NCBI RefSeq assembly: GCF_011806525.1
Contig: NZ_JAAVKI010000004.1
Coordinates: 434,001 to 498,000, forward strand
DNA: 64,000 nt
Origin: Thalassospira sp. HF15
Lineage (GTDB): Bacteria > Pseudomonadota > Alphaproteobacteria > Rhodospirillales > Thalassospiraceae
Direction of reading: 5' to 3'
Each line of letters begins with the position of its first letter. Position 1 is the stretch's first letter. The notes under the pieces were generated by a model, which was not told where the DNA came from, did not search any database, and saw nothing but the letters and a program-made list of their open reading frames with translations. Position numbers and translations under genes: made by a program. Shown one piece after another: positions 1 to 8,957 of this stretch.

Positions 1-672
1 TTCGCCCATCGGAGCATCGCCAAGGGTCGTTCCGGTAAACAACGCAATGATCGCCATGACAACAAAAGACCAGAAACCGACAAAGGATGCCGCTTCCAGC
101 GCACCAAGACCGCTTTGACGCATGGCGTGGGTATAGCACGCCCACATGAACGCCCCGACCGATACAAGACCATACCCCATCAGCATGTTACTGCTGATCA
201 CGCCAGCCGGTTTCAAAGCAACCAGTGACAGTACGCCAACGATAACCGCTGCGTAGCCAACGATACGGACCTTGCCCGGACGTTCACCAAACAGAAGGAT
301 GGCAATTAAAACGGCCCAAACGGCCATAACACCGGGCAAAAGAATGCCAACATGGCTGACCGGGACAAATTGCAGGGCACTGGCAACCATAAGGGTATAA
401 AACGCGCCAGAACCGAGGATCATCAGAAGACCATTGGTCACGGAAAGACCCTTGGGCCAAATGCCTTTCTTAATCCATATCGGGGCAAGCAGCGCAAAAG
501 GCACTCCAAAACGCATCAGGCCAATATCAACAGCAGTAAAGCTTGATGTCATGGCATAGCGGGTGGCAATCAGCCAACCGGCCCAGATGCAAACCGTCGC
601 AAGTGCGGCGGTCACACCAACCAGTCGGCTTTCCGTCGCACCGGTGGCAGAGAGCGCGGACGTTTTAGACAT
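1..672 (-). CDS. EamA/DMT-family transporter, 3' end cut by window edge
   Basis: The reading frame starts at the ATG at 672 and stays open for 224 codons to the left edge, so the C-terminus lies outside the window. The visible protein is very hydrophobic. It has about seven membrane segments separated by short charged loops such as WIKKGIWPKG and GERPGKVRIVG, the pattern of an EamA/drug-metabolite transporter repeat. An invariant-looking proline-containing stretch (FVPVSHVGILLPGVMAVWAVL) fits the fourth helix of the first EamA repeat. Family members export amino acids, metabolites or drugs. The substrate cannot be read from sequence. It lies downstream of fumarase on the same strand but behind a terminator, so it is probably a separate unit. 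Confidence 0.85.
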   Translation of the reverse strand, partial: MSKTSALSATGATESRLVGVTAALATVCIWAGWLIATRYAMTSSFTAVDIGLMRFGVPFALLAPIWIKKGIWPKGLSVTNGLLMILGSGAFYTLMVASALQFVPVSHVGILLPGVMAVWAVLIAILLFGERPGKVRIVGYAAVIVGVLSLVALKPAGVISSNMLMGYGLVSVGAFMWACYTHAMRQSGLGALEAASFVGFWSFVVMAIIALFTGTTLGDAPMGE

Positions 673-777
673 AACATATTATCCAGTAAGGGGTTGAATT
701 TGGGGCGATTGATACTGAATTCGATCACGCATCTGCGAAGACGGCAACCCCTTTGACGTAGAGCCTGCCATGCAAAG

Positions 778-811
778 CAAAAACGGCGCAAGGTTGCCCC
801 TGCGCCGTTTG
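778..811 (-). terminator. Intrinsic terminator of the fumarase gene
   Basis: A GC-rich inverted repeat, AACGGCGCA with TGCGCCGTT, encloses a short loop 25 bp past the fumarase stop codon. Read on the minus strand the stem is followed by TTTTTGCTTTG. Confidence 0.85.
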
Positions 812-835
812 GATATTCAAGTCAGTGATTTCTGA

Positions 836-2452
836 TCAGATGCCAAATTCGGCAAAGAAATCATTGCCCTTGTCATCAATCACGATGAAGGCCGGGAAGT
901 CTTCGACTTCGATCTTCCAGACGGCTTCCATGCCAAGTTCCGGATATTCGTGAACGTCGACCTTCTTGATGCAATCCTGTGCCAAACGGGCAGCCGGACC
1001 ACCGATGGAGCCCAGATAGAACCCGCCATACTTGTTACACGCATCCTTGACCGCCTTGGAACGGTTACCTTTGGCAAGCATGACGAATGAACCGCCAGCA
1101 GCCTGGAACTGTTCAACATAGGCATCCATACGACCAGCCGTGGTCGGTCCGAACGATCCGGACGGCATGCCTTCGGGCGTTTTGGCCGGGCCTGCGTAAT
1201 ACACCGGATGGTTTTTCAGGTATTCCGGCATCTCTTCGCCGGCATCAAGGCGTTCCTTGATCTTGGCATGTGCAATGTCACGCGCAACGATCACGGTCCC
1301 GGTCAGCGACAGACGGGTTTTAACCGGATATTGCGAGAGTTGCTTGCGGATCTCATCCATTGGACGGTTGAGGTCAACCTTGACCACCTCGTCATCAAGA
1401 TGCTCATCGGTGACATGCGGCAGGTATTTCGCCGGATCATGTTCGAGATCCTCGATAAAGATACCGTCCTTGGTGATCTTACCCAGAATCTGACGGTCGG
1501 CGGAGCACGACACACCCAGACCAACCGGGCAGCTTGCACCATGGCGCGGCAGACGGATCACACGCACATCGTGGCAGAAATACTTGCCACCGAACTGTGC
1601 ACCGATGCCCATTTCACGGGTCATTTCAAGGATCTTCTGTTCCCATTCAAGATCGCGATAGGCCTGACCATGATCGCCGCCTTCGGTCGGCAGGTTATCG
1701 TAATAACGTGCGGATGCCATTTTCACGGTTTTAAGGCATGCCTCGGCCGAGGTACCACCAATGACAACAGCCAGATGGTAAGGCGGGCATGCCGAGGTCC
1801 CCAGCGTACGGATTTTCTCATCCAAGAATTTGCGCAGGCTTTCCGGGTTCAGAAGTGCCTTGGTCTGTTGGAACAGGAAGGTCTTGTTGGCAGATCCACC
1901 GCCCTTGGCCATGAACATGAATTTGTATTCATCGCCCTTGGTCGCATAAAGATCAATCTGTGCCGGAAGGTTCGAGCCGGTGTTCTTTTCCTCGAACATG
2001 TTTTTCGGCGAAACCTGCGAGAAGCGCAGATTGTGTTTCTGATAGGCCTGCCAGATACCCTTCGAAAGCGCCTCTTCATCAGAACCATCGGTGATGACCT
2101 TGCCACCACGCTTGCCCATGACGATGGCCGTCCCGGTATCCTGACACATCGGCAAGACACCGCCCGATGCGATGGAGGCGTTTTTCAGAAGATCCATCGC
2201 CACGAACTTGTCGTTGGCCGTGGCTTCTTCATCATCAAGGATTTTGCGCAACTGTTCGAGGTGCCCCGGACGCAAAAGGTGCGAGCAATCAAAGAAAGCC
2301 TGAAGGGTCAGTTTCTCGATCGCTTCGGGTTCGACTTTCAAATAGGTCTCGCCATTGACGTCAACGGTCGAAACACCCTCGTCCCCGATCTTGCGATAAG
2401 GGGTGGTGTCCTTACCCTGATCAAACATGGGTTTATAGACAAAATCACTCAT
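836..2452 (-). CDS. fumA: Class I fumarate hydratase, [4Fe-4S]-dependent
   Basis: This enzyme interconverts fumarate and L-malate in the TCA cycle in the cytoplasm. The 538-residue length is typical of the single-chain class I (FumA/FumB) enzymes and unlike the roughly 460-residue class II FumC. The N-terminal domain carries [12 protein letters not shown] (Cys103) and TSACPPYH (Cys222). The segment [15 protein letters not shown] supplies Cys316. These three match in spacing the cluster-binding cysteines of FumA. The C-terminal domain holds GPTTAGRMD and a GSIGGPAA loop. Class I enzymes are oxygen sensitive. No class II gene is seen here. It is a single-gene unit with its own downstream hairpin. 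Confidence 0.96.
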   Translation of the reverse strand: MSDFVYKPMFDQGKDTTPYRKIGDEGVSTVDVNGETYLKVEPEAIEKLTLQAFFDCSHLLRPGHLEQLRKILDDEEATANDKFVAMDLLKNASIASGGVLPMCQDTGTAIVMGKRGGKVITDGSDEEALSKGIWQAYQKHNLRFSQVSPKNMFEEKNTGSNLPAQIDLYATKGDEYKFMFMAKGGGSANKTFLFQQTKALLNPESLRKFLDEKIRTLGTSACPPYHLAVVIGGTSAEACLKTVKMASARYYDNLPTEGGDHGQAYRDLEWEQKILEMTREMGIGAQFGGKYFCHDVRVIRLPRHGASCPVGLGVSCSADRQILGKITKDGIFIEDLEHDPAKYLPHVTDEHLDDEVVKVDLNRPMDEIRKQLSQYPVKTRLSLTGTVIVARDIAHAKIKERLDAGEEMPEYLKNHPVYYAGPAKTPEGMPSGSFGPTTAGRMDAYVEQFQAAGGSFVMLAKGNRSKAVKDACNKYGGFYLGSIGGPAARLAQDCIKKVDVHEYPELGMEAVWKIEVEDFPAFIVIDDKGNDFFAEFGI

Positions 2453-2590
2453 GGGAAGGTTCTCGTCTCTCTCAAAAACAAGGTGGGTTTGTTCTTTGTG
2501 TGGCTGGTTTTAGCGCCAATTGTATCAAATTGCCACGATACATTAGGGGTACGCCTTGCACCGGACGCGGGAAGCATCAACGGGAACAGG

Positions 2591-2622
2591 CAAAGAAAAA
2601 GGGCGGATTAAACCCGCCCTTT
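2591..2622 (-). terminator. Intrinsic terminator after sspB
   Basis: The arms AAAGGGCGG and CCGCCCTTT surround a 7-base loop, 8 bp beyond the sspB stop codon. The minus-strand 3' side continues TTTTTCTTTG. Confidence 0.85.
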
Positions 2623-2629
2623 AAACAGC

Positions 2630-3169
2630 CTATTTCTTACGGAACGCATCAAGTGCGATGACCTCGCCGGTTTCATTGGCATCCGGCTTCGGCTTTTTGC
2701 GAGATTTGGACGCCTCAGTCACCAGGGTCGGTGTGCCGTCTTCGTCTTCGATCAAATCAGCATCAAGATCATCATCTTCATCATAGTCGAAATCTGCATC
2801 ATCCATTTCTTCTTCGACACTGAATGTCAGCATGAAGTTCGCAGAAGGATCGACAAAGGCCAGCATCGCATCAAAAGGCACGACAACCGTGGTCGGCATA
2901 CCATCAAAGCTCATGCCCACCGAGAAGTGATCATCCTCAGATTTCAAATCCCAGAACCGGTGCTGCAGGACAACCGTGATGTTGTCGGGATGCGCCTTGC
3001 GCTGACTTTCAGGCAGCGCCACACCGGGATGATTGGTCTGGAACGTGATATAATAGTGATGCTCTCCGAAAAGGCCCTCTTCGGCTACGCGCGCGAGGAT
3101 ATCTTTCACCACGCCGCGCAGTGCCTGGTCGACCATAAGATCGTAGCGGAATTCTTCCGGTTCTTGCAT
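2630..3169 (-). CDS. sspB: SspB-family ClpXP proteolysis adaptor
   Basis: Alphaproteobacterial SspB tethers ssrA-tagged proteins to ClpXP. The motif order is RYDLMVDQALRGVV at the N-terminus, then HHYITFQTNHPGV, VVLQHRFWDL and FSVGMSFDG, which is the SspB fold. A long acidic linker rich in D and E follows. The basic end, VIALDAFRKK, looks like a ClpX-binding tail. I chose the ATG at 3169 because it has AGGA six bases upstream and gives the usual family N-terminus. An in-frame ATG at 3235 would add 22 unconserved residues. It stands directly beside the tmRNA gene, which makes the tag this adaptor recognises. The length of 179 residues is normal for the alpha group. Confidence 0.92.
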   Translation of the reverse strand: MQEPEEFRYDLMVDQALRGVVKDILARVAEEGLFGEHHYYITFQTNHPGVALPESQRKAHPDNITVVLQHRFWDLKSEDDHFSVGMSFDGMPTTVVVPFDAMLAFVDPSANFMLTFSVEEEMDDADFDYDEDDDLDADLIEDEDGTPTLVTEASKSRKKPKPDANETGEVIALDAFRKK

Positions 3170-3309
3170 CAGTAATCCTGTATCTGGCGAAACCACCGGG
3201 GATGTCCGGCGTGTCCCGTCATTGTCATATGGCATCTCTGCACGCCAATTGCATCTTGGCGCGTTTGATCATGACTCTATTCATAACGAAGCGGGAAAGA
3301 AATACAAGA

Positions 3310-3640
3310 GTGGGGCGTTCTGTTGCTAGGTGCCCCGTCCCCCACCAAATTACCGCTCCCGGCAATCGGAATTTCGCTTTGGTGCTAGTACCGCTTACGC
3401 AGCAACAGCAACCGGAGCATTGTTGTCGTTTGCATTTACAAACATTGGCCCGATGCGGTGGTACCATGCCGAGCGCCCACATTGACTTTTACTGCTCACG
3501 TCGATCCTATTTCGGCCCCACGAAGATTGTCTGAGTCGGACAACCGATAAATTTGGTGGAGCCGCCGGGTACCGCCCCCGGGTCCGTAAAGCCTATTCTG
3601 TCACGCAGTTTAGCGCCGTAGTCGAGTTGCCCCGACAGCC
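3310..3640 (-). ncRNA. ssrA: Transfer-messenger RNA, circularly permuted two-piece type
   Basis: The acceptor half comes first on the minus strand and ends in CGGCTCCACCA at 3564-3554. A spacer of about 34 bases follows. The coding half then begins with GGGGCCG at 3519-3513. These two ends pair as a 7-bp acceptor stem with one G-U pair. A T-arm (CCGGG/CCCGG) precedes the CCA end. The tag frame starts at the GCA at 3433-3431 and reads ANDNNAPVAVAA, then TAA at 3397-3395. This order (acceptor before tag) is the known alphaproteobacterial permutation. The outer ends are approximate: about 3640 from the promoter, and about 3310 on the downstream side. Confidence 0.93.
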
Positions 3641-3642
3641 CC

Positions 3643-3672
3643 TATATAGGGTAAACCGCCCCCTTTTCACAA
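3643..3672 (-). promoter_or_regulatory. Promoter of ssrA
   Basis: On the minus strand TTGTGA (3672-3667) and TATATA (3648-3643) are separated by 18 bases. This fits a sigma-70-type promoter starting transcription near 3636, just before the acceptor half of the tmRNA. Confidence 0.6.
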
Positions 3673-3754
3673 GGGGAATCGGGAAATCTTTTTTTGATTT
3701 TCGCGGGAACATTTCGTGATCGGGGTAACGTGCAATCGCCGATTTTACGCCCCA

Positions 3755-4330
3755 TCACACCCGACGGAAGGTATCCGGGTAATCAATCACAAGACCCGTA
3801 TCATCGATCTCAAGCTCCGCAGAGAAATCGCGAAACAACCCCTCATAGCGATAGCGCTGGCCCGGAACCAAACAGGTGTACCGCTGCTGCGCGCTGCTTG
3901 GCAGAAAGTCACCCTCTATCTGGCTTGGCAGTGGCACGTAAGCCGCCGAAATATCGCGCGCTTCACCATCAGACAGCTTCAATCGCTTGATCGGAAGCAT
4001 GTTTGTCGCCGGTGTAATACCGATATCAACGTCAAAGCACCCCGCCAAAGACGGCAATTCCCGCTGCCCAATGCAGTCAAACCAGTTTCCCTTGCCGTCC
4101 GCTGTCACATGCATGTCCGCCCCGCCGACATAGCTTACCTTGACCTCGCGTGTGGCAAACGCGGCATCCGTCACCACAAGGTAAGACCCGCCATAGTGTC
4201 CGTGACGCGTCCCGATCACGACTCCTTCAAGCCTTATCCCGTCCGGCCCGGACTGACAGACACAATATTCAAGACCGTTTCCATCCCAATCAACCCATTG
4301 AACAGCTTCTTGCAAGATCGACACTCCCAT
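3755..4330 (-). CDS. Putative glycolipid-binding domain protein (DUF1089-like)
   Basis: The protein has about 191 residues, with no signal peptide and no membrane segment. It resembles the putative glycolipid-binding family (PF06475, PA1994-like). The opening WVDWDGNGLEYCVCQSG, the DGIRLEGVVIG stretch and GNWFDCIG follow the order seen in that family, as does a later CFDVDIGITPATNMLPIKRL. The family is a single split-barrel domain and its physiological ligand is not established. The ATG at 4330 gives the usual family start but lacks a clear ribosome site. A GTG at 4372 would add 14 residues. It is oriented opposite to thyA. Confidence 0.7.
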   Translation of the reverse strand: MGVSILQEAVQWVDWDGNGLEYCVCQSGPDGIRLEGVVIGTRHGHYGGSYLVVTDAAFATREVKVSYVGGADMHVTADGKGNWFDCIGQRELPSLAGCFDVDIGITPATNMLPIKRLKLSDGEARDISAAYVPLPSQIEGDFLPSSAQQRYTCLVPGQRYRYEGLFRDFSAELEIDDTGLVIDYPDTFRRV

Positions 4331-4524
4331 GCGGCGTTTGCAACCAAGATTCAGGCGGTTGAGTATACCCACCCTTTAAGATTTTGCGCGACATGTCCTG
4401 ACACCTCCTGTCAGCAGAAGCAGTTTGATTAGCGGCCTGACAAAGATCAGATGGCGTCGCTTGCCCGTGCCACGCGACCTGACTATGCTGCGACAAAAGT
4501 GATTCCAAAAATGCAGGACATAGC

Positions 4525-5319
4525 ATGCAGCAATATCTTGATCTGATGCGCTTGGTGCGTGACACCGGTACGCGCAAGGAAGACAGAACCGGCACCGGGA
4601 CTGTTTCGATCTTTGGTCACCAGATGCGTTTTGACCTTTCCGAAGGTTTCCCGCTGGTCACCACCAAAAAGCTGCATCTGAAATCGATCATTCATGAATT
4701 GCTGTGGTTCCTTGATGGCGACACCAACATCAAATACCTGCAGGACAATGGCGTTCGAATCTGGAACGAATGGGCCGATGAAAACGGCGACCTTGGCCCG
4801 GTTTATGGCGGTCAGTGGCGGTCATGGCAGGGTGCCAATGGCGAAACCATTGACCAGATCACGGGCCTGATTGACCAGATCAAAAACAATCCCGATTCCC
4901 GCCGCCTGATCGTGTCGGCCTGGAATGTTGCCGATGTGCCCAACATGGCCTTGCCACCATGTCACTGCCTGTTCCAGTTCTATGTCGCCGACGGTAAATT
5001 GTCCTGCCAGCTTTATCAGCGCAGTGCGGATATCTTCTTGGGTGTTCCGTTCAACATCGCCTCCTACGCCCTGCTGACCATGATGATTGCGCAGGTTTGT
5101 GACCTTGGTGTCGGTGATTTTGTCCATACCCTTGGGGACGCGCATCTTTACACCAACCATCTTGATCAGGTCGAAGAACAGCTGTCGCGCGATACCCGCC
5201 CGCTGCCGACCATGAAGATCAACCCGGCCGTCAAATCGATCTTTGATTTCAAGTATGATGATTTCGAACTGGTTGGTTACGACCCGCATCCGCATATTGC
5301 CGGCAAGGTTGCTGTCTGA
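4525..5319 (+). CDS. thyA: Thymidylate synthase
   Basis: ThyA methylates dUMP to dTMP using methylene-tetrahydrofolate, releasing dihydrofolate. The 264 residues match the E. coli enzyme in length. The folate and phosphate motif RTGTGT is at 22-27. The catalytic Cys146 lies in [10 protein letters not shown], and RRLIVSAWN and QLYQRSAD are present. The C-terminus ends in [10 protein letters not shown], the normal closing segment. Its TGA stop overlaps the ATG of folA by one base, so the two are translationally coupled. FolA recycles the dihydrofolate that ThyA produces. Confidence 0.98.
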   Translation: MQQYLDLMRLVRDTGTRKEDRTGTGTVSIFGHQMRFDLSEGFPLVTTKKLHLKSIIHELLWFLDGDTNIKYLQDNGVRIWNEWADENGDLGPVYGGQWRSWQGANGETIDQITGLIDQIKNNPDSRRLIVSAWNVADVPNMALPPCHCLFQFYVADGKLSCQLYQRSADIFLGVPFNIASYALLTMMIAQVCDLGVGDFVHTLGDAHLYTNHLDQVEEQLSRDTRPLPTMKINPAVKSIFDFKYDDFELVGYDPHPHIAGKVAV

Positions 5320-5843
5320 TGACGGATCAAAAAATTGAACGGGCTGCCGTGGTCGCGGCTGCGGCCAATGGCGCGATCGGCAAGGATGGCTGGATGCCAT
5401 GGGAACTGCCCGAAGACCTTAAACGGTTCAAGGCACTGACGCTTGGCAAGCCAATGATCATGGGCCGCGTCACGTTTGAGGCCATTGGACGTCCGCTTCC
5501 CAAACGTACGACAATTGTTGTGACGCGCGATACCGACTGGTCGTTTGACCACGAAAATGTGAGGGTTTGTCACACTATTGAAGAAGCCGTTGAAGTAGCT
5601 GATGAAATTGCCGTGCGCGATGGCGTCAACGAAGTGGTCATTGCCGGGGGTGCGCAGATCTATCACCTCGCCCTGCCCTTTACGACGCGCTATGAGCTGA
5701 CCGAAGTCCATGCCGAGATTGACGGCGACACCTTCCTTGATCCCCTGCCCGCCGATCAATGGCACGAAACCGCACGCCAGAAAATCGACAATCCCGAAGG
5801 GCCGGATTACAGCTTTGTCACACTGAACCGGATCGCCTCGTAA
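5319..5843 (+). CDS. folA: Dihydrofolate reductase
   Basis: FolA reduces dihydrofolate to tetrahydrofolate with NADPH. The 174-residue chain shows NGAIGKDGWMPWELPEDLKRFK, where WMPW and the following ED are the substrate and Met20-loop region. It continues with GKPMIMGRVTFEAIGRPLP, TIVVTR and the cofactor motif VVIAGGAQIY. It overlaps the thyA stop by one base in the common thyA-folA arrangement. Tetrahydrofolate supply is also needed by the GcvT-type enzymes of the amine cluster at 46-54 kb, though nothing here shows joint regulation. Confidence 0.97.
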   Translation: MTDQKIERAAVVAAAANGAIGKDGWMPWELPEDLKRFKALTLGKPMIMGRVTFEAIGRPLPKRTTIVVTRDTDWSFDHENVRVCHTIEEAVEVADEIAVRDGVNEVVIAGGAQIYHLALPFTTRYELTEVHAEIDGDTFLDPLPADQWHETARQKIDNPEGPDYSFVTLNRIAS

Positions 5844-5914
5844 GCCCCGTCGTCTGGCAAACAAAAAGCTCTTATTGATTTTGCGGCGCAATAGACCCAT
5901 CTTCAGTGGAATAC

Positions 5915-5930
5915 TAGAACATTCGTTCCA
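5915..5930. promoter_or_regulatory. Candidate operator upstream of the TetR gene
   Basis: TAGAACATTCGTTCCA has the dyad GAAC-N4-GTTC and lies 29 bp before the TetR start. It matches the sites at 7336-7357 and 17975-17990, suggesting autoregulation and a small regulon. Confidence 0.5.
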
Positions 5931-5959
5931 AAGCCTGGATATGATCGAAGGAACTGCCT

Positions 5960-6541
5960 ATGCCACGGCCACGTGCATTTGATGAAGAAAGCGTTCTTGA
6001 TAACGCCATGAACATCTTCTGGAGCAAGGGGTTTGAAGCGACCTCTATTCAGGATCTGGTGGATGAAACCGGCCTGAACCGGGCGAGCATGTATGCAAGC
6101 TTCGGCGACAAGAAGGCGTTGTTCCTGCGTGTTCTTGATCATTACAGCCAGAAAATCAGTGCCAAACGATTTGCCGATCTGCGCACCATCGAAGACGGTC
6201 GCACGGCAATTGAAAAGACATTCCGCGACACTGCCAAAACCGGCTGTGCCGAAGGCCGTCATAAGGGCTGCCTGATGGTCAATTCCGGCATGGAACTGGC
6301 CCCGCACGATCCGGAAACGGCCGCCATCGCCCATCAGGCTTTCCGTCGGGCAGAGGATATTTTTGCCGCTGCACTCAAGCGTGCCATTGAGCAAGGCACG
6401 ATTTCAAAGGACAAAAACGTCCGCGCCCTTGCGCGCTTTCTGGTCGGATCGTTTCAGGGCGTCCAACTGATGTCGCGCCGCGGGGCAGATCAGGAAACTC
6501 TGCAGGACTACACCGACACCATTCTGGCGGCTCTGGACTAA
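5960..6541 (+). CDS. TetR/AcrR-family transcriptional regulator
   Basis: The protein has 193 residues. The N-terminal helix-turn-helix spans about residues 5-55 (FDEESVLDNAMNIFWSKGFEATS, then GLNRASMYASFGDKKALF), the classic TetR signature. The C-terminal ligand domain has GCLMVNSGMEL and a GSFQGVQLMSRRG segment, as in the YcdC/NemR-like group that often controls electrophile or oxidant responses. The gene is followed on the same strand by a methyltransferase and a peroxiredoxin-like gene. A GAAY-N4-RTTC dyad lies in its own promoter and in front of the peroxiredoxin gene. The inducer is unknown. Confidence 0.88.
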   Translation: MPRPRAFDEESVLDNAMNIFWSKGFEATSIQDLVDETGLNRASMYASFGDKKALFLRVLDHYSQKISAKRFADLRTIEDGRTAIEKTFRDTAKTGCAEGRHKGCLMVNSGMELAPHDPETAAIAHQAFRRAEDIFAAALKRAIEQGTISKDKNVRALARFLVGSFQGVQLMSRRGADQETLQDYTDTILAALD

Positions 6542-6649
6542 GTCAAAGCGCATCTCACAGCCCATTCTGATTGCACGTTGCCGCGCACTCCTTGATAGAC
6601 CTGCGTGACAATCAATGCCTGCAAACCAATTACAAAAGCCGGACACATA

Positions 6650-7273
6650 ATGAAACGCAACGACACGTTCTGGGACTCTGTCGCCGACAAATACGCCCGC
6701 AAGCCAATCGGCAATGAAGCGGCATATGCGCAAACCCTTGATCGCACCCGCGCGTATCTTTCGACAGATCAAAATGTTCTTGAAATCGGGTGTGGTACGG
6801 GGACGACCGCACTGAAACTAGCATCCAATATCGGTCAACTCACCGCGACCGATATTTCCCGGCGCATGATCGAAATTGCCCAAGGCAAAACCAAAGACCA
6901 GGCGATCCGCAATGTCACATTTGCAAAGAAGACGATTGATGACATTGCCACCGGCACAGAGCGCTATGACGTTGTGCTCGGCTTTAACATCCTGCATTTG
7001 CTTGATGAGCCCGAAGACGCCATTGCGTCCCTGCATAAAAGCCTAAAGCCCGGCGGCTTGTTCATTAGCAAGACGCCGTGTCTGGGCGAGAAGCTTTCCT
7101 ACCTCAAACCCCTGATCTGGGTTATGCAGAAACTTGGCAAGGCACCACACGTGCATTTTTTGAACTTCGCACGTCTCGAAGACATGATCCGTGCTGCCGG
7201 ATTTGAGGTGATCGAAACCGGCACCTATCCGACCAGCACCGGATCGCGGTTCATCGTCGCCAAGCGGGTTTAA
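6650..7273 (+). CDS. Class I SAM-dependent methyltransferase
   Basis: The protein has 207 residues. The SAM-binding motif I is VLEIGCGTGTTALKLA, followed by ATDISRRMIEIA (motif II), VLGFNILHLLDEPEDAIASL and LKPGGLFISKTP. This is the Methyltransf_11/25 type Rossmann domain. The C-terminal part includes FARLEDMIRAAGFEVIETGTYP. The start at 6650 (MKRNDTFWD) is preferred over an in-frame ATG at 6605 because the extra 15 residues do not belong to the fold. Small-molecule methyltransferases of this kind act on many substrates, and nothing here identifies one. Confidence 0.85.
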   Translation: MKRNDTFWDSVADKYARKPIGNEAAYAQTLDRTRAYLSTDQNVLEIGCGTGTTALKLASNIGQLTATDISRRMIEIAQGKTKDQAIRNVTFAKKTIDDIATGTERYDVVLGFNILHLLDEPEDAIASLHKSLKPGGLFISKTPCLGEKLSYLKPLIWVMQKLGKAPHVHFLNFARLEDMIRAAGFEVIETGTYPTSTGSRFIVAKRV

Positions 7274-7335
7274 TAATAGTTCCGGCTACAAGCCTTGCCA
7301 TCACAGTTCGGTGATGCTGGTGCTTTGTTGTTGAT

Positions 7336-7357
7336 TTATGGAATGATCATTCCATAA
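7336..7357. promoter_or_regulatory. Perfect 22-bp palindrome upstream of peroxiredoxin gene
   Basis: The core TGGAATGATCATTCCA is flanked by TTA and TAA, giving a perfect 22-bp dyad. It ends 39 bp before the chosen start. It shares the GAAY-N4-RTTC pattern with the TetR promoter and the divergent GST promoter. Confidence 0.65.
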
Positions 7358-7396
7358 TGCAATCCAACACCCCCGACCCAAGTCATGAGGAACGAA

Positions 7397-7954
7397 ATGT
7401 CTGCAATTACCCCGCTTATGCCGCGCCAGAAGGTGCCATCCCTTTCCGTCCCGCTTGTTGGTGGCGGTGCATGGTCGCTTGCCGATCAAAGCCCGGAAAA
7501 CTTCACCATGGTCGTTTTCTATCGCGGCCTGCATTGCCCGATCTGTGGCAAGTACCTCAAAGACCTCGACACCAAGCTTGAAGACTTTGCCAAGCGTGGC
7601 GTGAATGTTGTTGTGGTTTCGTCTGACGGCGAAGATCGCGCGACCGAAGCCAAGGCAAAATGGGGCCTTGAGAATGTTGATCTGGCTTATGGCCTTGATC
7701 TTGATAACGCCCGCGAATGGGGTCTTTATATCTCGACCTCGAACGGTGTTACCTCAAGCGGTTATGAAGAACCGTCCGTTTTCTCCGAACCCGGACTGTT
7801 TCTGGTCCGCCCGGATGGCACGCTTTATTTCGGCACGGTTCAGACCATGCCATTCGCCCGCCCGGCCTTTGACCAGATCCTTGGCGCGCTTGATTTTGTG
7901 ATTGCCAAAAACTATCCGGCACGCGGCGAAGTGATTGATCATACCAATCCCTGA
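7397..7954 (+). CDS. Peroxiredoxin-like / AhpC-TSA family protein
   Basis: The chain has 185 residues with a thioredoxin fold. FYRGLHCPICGKYLKDLD supplies a Cys47-x2-Cys50 pair at the N-terminus of the first active-site helix. This is a CxxC variant of the peroxiredoxin-like family rather than the classic VCPTE motif. GLFLVRPDGTLYFGTVQTMPFARP forms the later strands. Such proteins are presumed to reduce peroxides or disulfides. The start at 7397 has GAGGA six bases upstream, whereas the ATG at 7385 has none. A perfect palindrome in the promoter points to control by the neighbouring TetR protein. Confidence 0.87.
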   Translation: MSAITPLMPRQKVPSLSVPLVGGGAWSLADQSPENFTMVVFYRGLHCPICGKYLKDLDTKLEDFAKRGVNVVVVSSDGEDRATEAKAKWGLENVDLAYGLDLDNAREWGLYISTSNGVTSSGYEEPSVFSEPGLFLVRPDGTLYFGTVQTMPFARPAFDQILGALDFVIAKNYPARGEVIDHTNP

Positions 7955-7982
7955 CCGCCCGGCAGTACGCCGATAAAACAAC

Positions 7983-8020
7983 AAAGGGCCGGTTCCAAAA
8001 GCGCAGGAACCGGCCCTTTT
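7983..8020. terminator. Bidirectional intrinsic terminator
   Basis: AAAGGGCCGGTTCC and GGAACCGGCCCTTTT form a 14-bp stem with a 9-base loop between the convergent peroxiredoxin and GST genes. There are T-runs on both strands. Confidence 0.9.
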
Positions 8021-8047
8021 ATTCTTCATACAATTACTTTGATGCGA

Positions 8048-8686
8048 TCAACCCGCCATCGCGGCGGCAAAATGCGGTGCATCGAGTTCCTGCGCACGCT
8101 GATAGGCCGGGCGCGCATCAATGCGGGCAATATAGGCATCAAACACCGGATCTTTTGGCAGAATACCAAACATGCAGCCAAACCGGATTGTCGATCCCAT
8201 CACAACATCAACGGTCGTGAAATCCTGCCCCAGCAACCACGGGTCAGCTTTGCCAACCACATCAAGCAAAATGGGCACCAACGTCTCCCAGTCGCGGTAG
8301 GAATTCTGGCTGCTGTCTTCGGCCTCATACTGGCGTACACGGTCGATAAGGGCTGGCTCGATTGTGGACGGCGAAAAGAACAACCATCGCAGATACTCAG
8401 CACGTTTCGGATCATCAAACGTGGGCGCCAATCCGGCCTCCGGATACAAGTCAGCAAGATAACAGCAAATCGCTGCGGCCTCTGTCACGACCGTATCACC
8501 ATGTACGATGGTTGGTACTTTGCCGAGTGGATTGAGTGCCAGAAATTCCGGCGTTTGCCCCGCCCCAGCGCGAATGTCGAGAAGTTTGACATCAAACGGA
8601 ATACCCAGTTCCTGCAACATCCAATGCACCGTGCCGCTCCGCGATGGCACCGCATGATAAAAGGTCAAGTTTCGGTCTGATGGCAT
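8048..8686 (-). CDS. Glutathione S-transferase family protein
   Basis: The protein has 212 residues. The N-terminal thioredoxin-like domain runs over about residues 5-85 (LTFYHAVPSRSGTVHWMLQELGIPFDVKLLD, with NPLGKVPTIVHGD and VTEAAAICCYLAD). The motif KVPTI and the TEAAAIC turn bind the glutathione backbone in GSTs. The C-terminal all-helical domain includes LLGQDFTTVDVVMGSTI, matching the GST N-capping box. The serine near position 12 could be the catalytic residue. The substrate is unknown. It is one of three GST-type genes in the first 19 kb, but it lacks the palindrome found at the divergent pair. Confidence 0.9.
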   Translation of the reverse strand: MPSDRNLTFYHAVPSRSGTVHWMLQELGIPFDVKLLDIRAGAGQTPEFLALNPLGKVPTIVHGDTVVTEAAAICCYLADLYPEAGLAPTFDDPKRAEYLRWLFFSPSTIEPALIDRVRQYEAEDSSQNSYRDWETLVPILLDVVGKADPWLLGQDFTTVDVVMGSTIRFGCMFGILPKDPVFDAYIARIDARPAYQRAQELDAPHFAAAMAG

Positions 8687-8957
8687 TTAAAAGGCTCCTC
8701 GGTTTGCGCGTGTCTTTATGTGCGATATGCGAAGGCAATTTCCCCTTGTTTCCCAACAATGTAAATCGCACGCCCCACAGGTTCCTGACAGCAGTATGGC
8801 AGGAGTCAGTCAGCCGTCCACCCGGACCGCATTTGAACCGGCAGCACCTCGCTACATTCGATATCCCTTAATAAAATCACCTTTGAGTTGTATAGTGACC
8901 CAGAAACTAGAATCAAAAAGGATCAGCGGGCTTCACATCACACACAGGGGACTTCAG

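Noticed and set aside
1208-2611. 467-codon open frame on the plus strand opposite fumarase
   Set aside because: It lies antisense inside a strongly recognised gene, its protein has no recognisable domain, and the pattern fits codon-bias shadowing.
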